DNA of 44,248 nucleotides, taken from contig JALKBU010000375.1 in assembly GCA_023091735.1 (NCBI GenBank), forward strand, positions 1 through 44,248, given 5' to 3'. Made by a program: the position numbers and the translations under genes. Below the pieces are notes generated by a model. It was given only the letters and a program-made list of their open reading frames with translations. It was not told the DNA's origin and made no database searches. Origin of the DNA: Trichomonas tenax. Its lineage: Eukaryota > Parabasalia > Trichomonadida > Trichomonadidae. Positions 38,833 through 44,248 of the stretch are shown piece by piece; position 1 is the first letter of the stretch; each line of letters opens with the position of its first letter.

Positions 38833-39820
38833 AATATATTTTTGTTTGTTAGTAAAATTTCATATTTGTTAACAGTATTTTTTGTGACATTGATGATCTT
38901 AACTACCTATCGTTTGCATAATTTGATGCTGATAATATATAATGCCATACTTAATGAACCACTGGCTGTCTAAGATGCATGCATCGTTGTTATTTTGGTT
39001 GCAGATCTAAGCTTCAAAATCACATAAAGGAACAGGAATTTGACAAATGTCAAATAAAACTATTAATTTGACAAAATTATAAAAGCACTCGAAATTGAAG
39101 AAATAGATTAAAGAATCGACTTACGAACCGCATTGTGTCATCGCACGTAAGTATATTTTACACAGCAGCAGAGTATATTACCTGAAAATTCATTGAATTT
39201 ACATGAATAATCGATTAATTGAGCTCATAATCAGTTTTGGAGAAAAATTCGTTAACATTTATATTACATTACATATTTTAGTATTATTTATTAATATATA
39301 TAACTCAAATTGATGTTCGATCCAACGAATAAAATTGATTATGTCAGATTACAAAAACATTGTGTAATTAAATACTGCTTAATGTGTATGACAATACATT
39401 AGCTCGAAAGCTCAGTTCAAAAATCAAAAAAAATACTATTCTAATTCATTCATTTTCTTTCATATGTGACATCACAAGGATGAGGTTAGTATAAATTCAA
39501 TGAGTGAAGCCTCAAATAATGAAAATTCAAAATCAAGGAAAATAATATCGGCAAAATATCATGAGCAACAGCAAAAATATGTAATATCGGAGTCTTCTAT
39601 TACATTTTTACTGTTGAAAACGCTAAAATCAGTTTTCAATCAGTATTAATAATTATGGCCTCTATTCTCACAAAAATCATTCAAAAATTGAGAAAAAGAG
39701 TCCATAATAATTCTGATTATTTGGAAAATTTTGGTAAAATAAATTCACCAACTAAAAGCAAATAGAAATATCGAAGAAAACATTTGAGAGTGAAAGAACG
39801 GTTTTATAGGCCATTTTTTA
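38833..39820. other. Gene-free AT-rich stretch
   Basis: No gene is seen. The stretch is AT-rich, with nothing recognised. Confidence 0.4.
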
Positions 39821-39823
39821 TTT

Positions 39824-39947
39824 CTTTCTCTTGCAATCGCTTCGAGACGTGGTCGGATGCGACCGATAGAGAAAGGCACAAATCCTTGGGGAGTTTAAAC
39901 CACCATTAGTTCTCTGCTATTTGGTATTCCCGCTCCCCGACACTTTT
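39824..39947 (-). ncRNA. Candidate structured RNA (GC-rich island)
   Basis: About 120 bases, much richer in GC than the flanks, with nested stems. TTGGGGAG (39886-39893) pairs with CTCCCCGA (39933-39940), allowing one G-U, around an inner ACCA / TGGT stem (39902-39905 / 39922-39925). A second domain pairs CTTTCTC (39824-39830) with GAGAAAG (39869-39875) around a hairpin GGTCG-GATG-CGACC (39851-39864). AAAAGTGTC abuts the island on the minus strand (39939-39947), which suggests minus-strand transcription. It does not match tRNA, 5S, U1-U6, SRP or RNase P hallmarks that I can recall. Strand and ends are guesses. Confidence 0.35.
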
Positions 39948-40618
39948 ATTGTTATTCTAATAGAGAAAAGAGCTTATTGTTATCTGCAAATCGAAAATTC
40001 CAATATCGAAATGAATATACTTTACGAGAACTGTTTGTTATCCTTCTACAATATTTGATTTTAAATATTTTTTTACAAATATTTAGAGATATGCCATTAC
40101 TTTCGATATATGTTATTACACATTGGTCCAAATGCATCTTGGATTAAGTGACTTTATGATATTTTGATATTGAAAATAAATTTGAAAATTGAAATTTTTT
40201 GCATTGTCTTTGTGTATGGCATCCATTTAATTGTGTCCTATTCATTATTGATGTTGATCGCATATCAAATCACTCAAGATTTGATGTTTTGTAAAAGAAC
40301 AAAAAAAATGACAGTTATATTTTACGTTGTCAGATATTGTTTTTCTTCATTTTTATGACTATCTAATTGAGTTATTCAGGTTCTAAACATATTGCAACGA
40401 TTATTTGATCTTTTATACATTTTGTTTCTGTTTAGAAGACAATATTCATTCAAACTAATCATATTGATAAAATATTAAAATGAATCCGTAATATACAGCC
40501 ATTTTAACTTAAAGAAATTGTTTTATCTATTCAATTCAAAGTAACCTTTCATGCTTATTGTAAATAAAAACAAAATATTTAAAAATAACATTAAAAATTA
40601 AAATAAAATAACAGAAAA
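39948..40618. other. Gene-free AT-rich stretch
   Basis: Short frames here (61 and 64 codons) are low-complexity and not credible. It forms the 3' flank of the TRIM37-like gene. Confidence 0.4.
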
Positions 40619-41974
40619 TTACTCTTCTTCCTCATCTTCTTCTCCGGCTGTGTGCAGGCCAACAATTCCAGTCTCTAATTCTAGCATTTCCTTTAATCTC
40701 TTGATTTTTGTTCGCTTTTTCTCAATCAAAGCTTTCAAGTCTGCACATTCCTGATATCTCGTTAATGCTTTTATGCTGAGAATGAGAGTGAGTGCTCCAT
40801 CCTTGATGTAGTCGTCAGAGCATATTATTTGAAGCGCTGCTGCTTTATTCCATCCCCAGGAATCAGTTGAAACATAATCTGATGAATATTGCTTAGAAAG
40901 TGGCTGCACACCTGGTATAGCAGGAATTATATCTACTCTATACTCATATGGCGTCAATTCAAGTGGTCCTGAAAGCAATTCGACGAAAAATGATAAATGC
41001 GTGTTTAAGCCATTACCATTTCCGTTTGGATATATCTTTGCACGCCACTTATTTCCATAGCATGGTATTTTCTTTGAATATATGTATCTTATCTCATCAA
41101 AAGTAAGATTTTGGAATCTTTTTCTTAATCCAATGAAATCATCAATCTTGATTTCAAAAGAATGGAAATCTGGAAGCAGAGGATTTCGTATATGAACAGC
41201 ATTCTCGAATTTCCTATATTTCTCGTTTTTGAGTCTACTATCGCTTAATTTCTTTGCAGCATCAAGTATTGATGCAACATTTTCTTGCTTTTGCTGAACT
41301 TTAGCTTCTTTGTATAATCTTTCTAATTCTGAAACAGCCATCATTCCACCGTTTGCAATATTTGAAATCGCTTCTTCTGCAGCTTTGAATGATTCTTTGA
41401 CTCTGTTCATAACCTTATTGAAGTCATCGTACATATCCATGCTGATTGCTTCTTTTTCTTGCTGTAAATCTTTAGAATTTTGCTTTAATTCGAGACTTGT
41501 TGCTCTGAGCTGATCTAAGTATTTAGCAATGAGTGGAACTTGTTGTAATATCCTTTGCTTGAGTCCAACGAATTCATCTAAAATTGGTATTATTTTGTGA
41601 TTTTTATGTTCTGTATATTGACCGGTAACAATCTCATAAAGACATCCAGAACATATATATTTGTGGCAATCCTGGCAAATATATTCGAATTGCTTTGAAT
41701 GTAGTAAACAAATCGTGTTTTGTTCAGCAGAAAGCGAATATACGTTCAATATATCTGAAATACAGTCAATCCATGGTATATGGAAGTACGGTGGATCACT
41801 GCATTGTGTCCTACAGTAAGGACATGTCTTATTTTTCGTGAACCATTCATCAACGCAGTTTTTGCACGCGATTTTCTGGCAACAACGCATCATTATCGAA
41901 TCTTTGGACTGCTCCATGCAAACGAAGCACGTCAAATGATCCTTTGCAGTTTCTACTGCTTCTTTAAATGAAAT
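40619..41974 (-). CDS. TRIM37-like RING / B-box / coiled-coil / MATH protein
   Basis: The order is RING (CFVCMEQ…RCCQKIACKNC…CPYC), a B-box 2 (CLLHSKQFEYICQDCHKYICSGC…H-K-N-H), a coiled coil, then a MATH/TRAF domain (WRAKIYPNGNGNGLNTHLSFFVELLSG…YEYRVDI…DSWGWNKAAAL). This order and the MATH sequence recall animal TRIM37, an E3 ligase of centrosomes and peroxisomes. After MATH come a short helix (LIEKKRTKIKRLKEMLELE) and an acidic end. The frame is open back to a TAG at 42035-42037 but holds no ATG before the first RING cysteine. The best start candidate is ATT at 41974, where one base change would give ATG followed by SFKEAVETAKDHLTC. CGACACTTTT lies 18 bases before it. Start from TTG at 41935 is also possible, but the first ATG downstream would cut into the RING. 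It is either a start-codon-null allele or uses a non-AUG start. Confidence 0.85.
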   Translation of the reverse strand: MSFKEAVETAKDHLTCFVCMEQSKDSIMMRCCQKIACKNCVDEWFTKNKTCPYCRTQCSDPPYFHIPWIDCISDILNVYSLSAEQNTICLLHSKQFEYICQDCHKYICSGCLYEIVTGQYTEHKNHKIIPILDEFVGLKQRILQQVPLIAKYLDQLRATSLELKQNSKDLQQEKEAISMDMYDDFNKVMNRVKESFKAAEEAISNIANGGMMAVSELERLYKEAKVQQKQENVASILDAAKKLSDSRLKNEKYRKFENAVHIRNPLLPDFHSFEIKIDDFIGLRKRFQNLTFDEIRYIYSKKIPCYGNKWRAKIYPNGNGNGLNTHLSFFVELLSGPLELTPYEYRVDIIPAIPGVQPLSKQYSSDYVSTDSWGWNKAAALQIICSDDYIKDGALTLILSIKALTRYQECADLKALIEKKRTKIKRLKEMLELETGIVGLHTAGEEDEEEE

Positions 41975-41991
41975 ACTTGTTATTTTTTTGG

Positions 41992-42000
41992 AAAAGTGTC
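41992..42000 (-). promoter_or_regulatory. GACACTTTT box before the TRIM37-like gene
   Basis: AAAAGTGTC on the plus strand. Read on the coding strand it is GACACTTTT, ~18 bases before the presumed start. Minus-strand genes here carry the box in this orientation. Confidence 0.45.
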
Positions 42001-42037
42001 GGTTTAAAAATAAATTGGTAATCTTGATTTTATTCTA

Positions 42038-42631
42038 TTTTTGGCCTTGCATTTGTATTTTATTTTTATGTTTCATCGAATTTTGGAGATCTGTTGGAAA
42101 TTTATTTTCAAGGATTTTACTTACTCAATAATAGACCATAAGCTTTTGTGGTATTACAAAACTAGTGATATATATTAATGTGCTCATTTGGTTTTTGAAT
42201 ATGAAGTAAAAATAAAATTCGTAAAAATATATGTTTAATATTAATAATATAGATTGAGGCAACGACATAAATTTAATTGTATGGTTCGGTGAGCATCAAA
42301 ATACAGTGTGTTCAAATTAGTGATTTGATGATGATTTATATTTTCATTTAAAATCATGCAAAAACTTGCCATCCTTCATAAGATTATGATCCATATACAA
42401 GCATGAACTATACGTTCGAAATGCAAAATAAATTAACTTTGCTATTATAAAACTTAAATGCCGAGTAATCTTGATGATTGACATGATCGCTATATGAATC
42501 ATATAGTCATATTGTAAAGTATCAACTCGGAATGATAAGAAAAATGTTGAAATATTCTGATATATTTGAAAGTTATTGGCTGGTTTTCAAGATAAAACCA
42601 TTCAAATGTTCAATAGCAAGATTCGATGTAT
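42038..42631. other. Gene-free AT-rich stretch
   Basis: Intergenic sequence between two minus-strand genes. Nothing recognised. Confidence 0.4.
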
Positions 42632-43102
42632 TTATGGGCTATATCTTGTATAATCAGTAATATTGTCGACAAAATCATCGATGTCTTGGTCTCTTTTGAC
42701 TCTAAAAGACTTTTTCTTTGGCTTCTTTTGGATCTTTGGGGCTTCAGAGTTGATTTTACTAAATGTTGTGTGATTACTGTCTGAAAGGAAAGAAGCGAAG
42801 CTTTCATGTGACTGTAAATTGTATTTTCTTATCTCTGGAAGTGATTTGTGTGGTTTTTTGATTATTCGATCTGATTCTGATGAAGATGTCGAGTAATAAG
42901 AGTAATCAAGTGTACTCAGTCTATGTGGTGATGATATCGATGGTGTCACTGATGGCTTGAATTGAAAATCGTGTGGCTGACTCAATTGGCTCTTGCAGGA
43001 GCTTATGATGTCGATAGCAATGTTGTCGAGATACTCCTTTTCATTGTTCAAATCGTCAAAATTCCACTTTCTGCTGTATTTACTTGTTTTAGAATAACTC
43101 AT
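42632..43102 (-). CDS. Small Ser-rich basic protein, 156 aa
   Basis: Starts at the ATG at 43102 (MSYSKTSKYSRKW); the in-frame extension upstream lacks an ATG and would include the promoter boxes. The composition is rich in Ser, Lys, Tyr and Asp, with a Ser stretch (DYSYYSTSSSESD) and a basic patch (KIQKKPKKKSFRVKR). No fold or known domain is evident, and it is probably disordered. On the coding strand TCACTTTT has A+1 at 43130, and GCCACTTTT lies ~10 bases before the ATG; TCACT fits the initiator. Codon use looks normal. It could be a phosphorylated adaptor or a chromatin- or cytoskeleton-associated protein, but nothing shows which. Confidence 0.75.
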   Translation of the reverse strand: MSYSKTSKYSRKWNFDDLNNEKEYLDNIAIDIISSCKSQLSQPHDFQFKPSVTPSISSPHRLSTLDYSYYSTSSSESDRIIKKPHKSLPEIRKYNLQSHESFASFLSDSNHTTFSKINSEAPKIQKKPKKKSFRVKRDQDIDDFVDNITDYTRYSP

Positions 43103-43165
43103 AAAAAACAAAAGTGGCGTTTTAAAAAGTGATATAAAAATATAATCATCACCGAACTCAATCAA

Positions 43166-44248
43166 ATAACATTATCTAAGGATGTTGGTTTTGCGGGTGT
43201 TGGGGTGCTTTTTTCGTTTCGCTGGGGGATGGAGTGGCTTTAGTTAGGGGTTAACTCAATAATAAAGAGCCTGATTAAATTTAATGAGCGCGTTCGTACT
43301 ACGCCTTCTTTAGTACACTGTACAATAGGGCACATGAGAGAAACATTCAGCAAGAATCTGTTCTGGATTTGACCCCAAAACTTCTCAGATTATCTCCCGA
43401 ATTTTCAAGTCTTAGGCTTTTTGTATATCTGTTGTTTGCTTGCTAGACCATCTTATACAATACATACTAAAATTCGCATCAAAATATGACGAAACTCATT
43501 TTTTTCCCGAAATTTTTACAAACTACATTCTTTCATCTGAATTAGATGTTCTTATGATTTCCATCTGTATTTAAAATGCACGTAAAAAGATATTTTAGTA
43601 CAAATGCATGTTATTTATCTCATATTTTTCTCTATATTTAATTAATTTTAGTTCTATTGGATGAATTGGGTTTATTTATTTCTAAATTGATGCTGCCTTT
43701 ATAACTGAGATTATACCAAACAATTATGTTACTGAATAAAGGCGAATCAAAATTGGACTGGTTCTTTTGAAATTACGCTAAGATGTTTTCATTATACACA
43801 CCACCTTACAGCTTGATTGTATGTCTTACTTATATTGACTAAACTACCATATTTATATAGAATTTTTTATGAAATGTGATAATTAATATAAAAAATGCAA
43901 TATTTCTGTATTGTATTATCTATAAACTACATTTTTAATCTAGGTACTCCTCTTATTTTTTTCAAGGGGGCTCCCTCAATATTGTGATGAACACGCCCGT
44001 AGAGTACCTTGATTAAAGAATTTTGAAAATGTGGCCTAAAAATACCCATTTTTACCATATTTTTTGTGTTTTGAAGGCGATCGCCTATCATAAAATCTAA
44101 GATTTTTTAAAGGCGTCACTGAATTTTCTACACCTACTCAAACATCTCGATTTTTCTCCACCAGTATGAATATTTAAGGTCTAATTTTGGTGGCAAATGA
44201 AAAATTTTCCCATCTAAAATGCTGTGGATATATAAAGCATGAAAAATA
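43166..44248. other. Gene-free end of window
   Basis: 43180-43252 is G/T-rich on the plus strand, with several GGGG runs including TTAGGGG, but no telomere array. The rest is AT-rich. A perfect 12-base palindrome, AGGCGATCGCCT, lies at 44075-44086. The last ~300 bases have GC-rich patches (GGGGGCTCCC, ACACGCCCG) that look like repeat debris. Confidence 0.4.

Noticed and set aside
41975..42200. A small 5' exon and intron for the TRIM37-like gene
   Set aside because: No GTAYGT donor following an ATG and no ACTAACACACAG-type branch/acceptor motif, as known in trichomonad introns, were found upstream.
32600..43200. CRISPR or other short regularly spaced repeat array anywhere in the window
   Set aside because: No evenly spaced repeated units were seen. 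The recurring 9-10-mers are irregularly dispersed.
43180..43260. Telomere-proximal sequence (TTAGGGG)
   Set aside because: Only a single TTAGGGG occurs amid other G-runs; there is no repeat array.

Overview
This window reads as nuclear DNA of a trichomonad (Parabasalia: Trichomonas, Tritrichomonas or a relative). It is very AT-rich. The long protein genes have no introns and very short predicted leaders, and several starts sit 6-12 bases after a TCA(C/T)T initiator of the type described in Trichomonas vaginalis. The gene families also fit: an unusual class III nucleotidyl cyclase, a two-repeat Myb protein, an ankyrin pseudogene of trichomonad type, a secreted beta-helix-like family, and much repeat and transposon debris. 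The species cannot be fixed from sequence alone. This is a eukaryotic gene landscape: there are no operons, and neighbours need not work together.

Layout. Positions 1-5100 are gene-poor: a terminal-repeat copy, one small unrecognised gene, and a ~525-bp inverted-repeat element holding the last part of a tyrosine recombinase. Positions 5137-12773 hold a large BEACH/WD40 gene and a short cyclase with a broken 5' end. Positions 12819-18751 hold a decayed secreted-protein gene, a Myb gene, a second inverted-repeat element, and a terminal repeat that is the reverse complement of positions 1-126. Positions 18752-20320 are AT-rich debris. Positions 20321-30644 hold a 1010-aa coiled-coil gene, a broken unknown gene, a UBR-type E3 ligase, a tRNA-Gly(GCC) and a type II membrane glycosyltransferase-like gene. 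Positions 30699-32939 are a graveyard: an ankyrin pseudogene, a beta-helix-like pseudogene and one more fragment. Positions 33783-38832 hold a helical unknown, another beta-helix remnant, an F5/8C-domain gene and a coiled-coil gene. Positions 38833-44248 hold a GC-rich island that could be a structured RNA, a TRIM37-like RING/B-box/MATH gene and a small Ser-rich gene.

Three signals stand out. (1) AAAAGTG(A/T)C, in either orientation, occurs 14 times by my count, where about one would be expected from base composition. The copies sit just upstream of genes, in pseudogene promoters, inside the terminal repeats, and beside the GC-rich RNA candidate. (2) TGACATGTAA occurs six times (expected about 0.2), shared by the terminal repeats and the MITE-like element. 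(3) The beta-helix-like family leaves a recognisable promoter-plus-start cassette even where the gene body is gone. Several genes are at an early stage of breakage: the cyclase, the 24-kb unknown, and a TRIM37-like gene without an ATG. All counts were made by eye.
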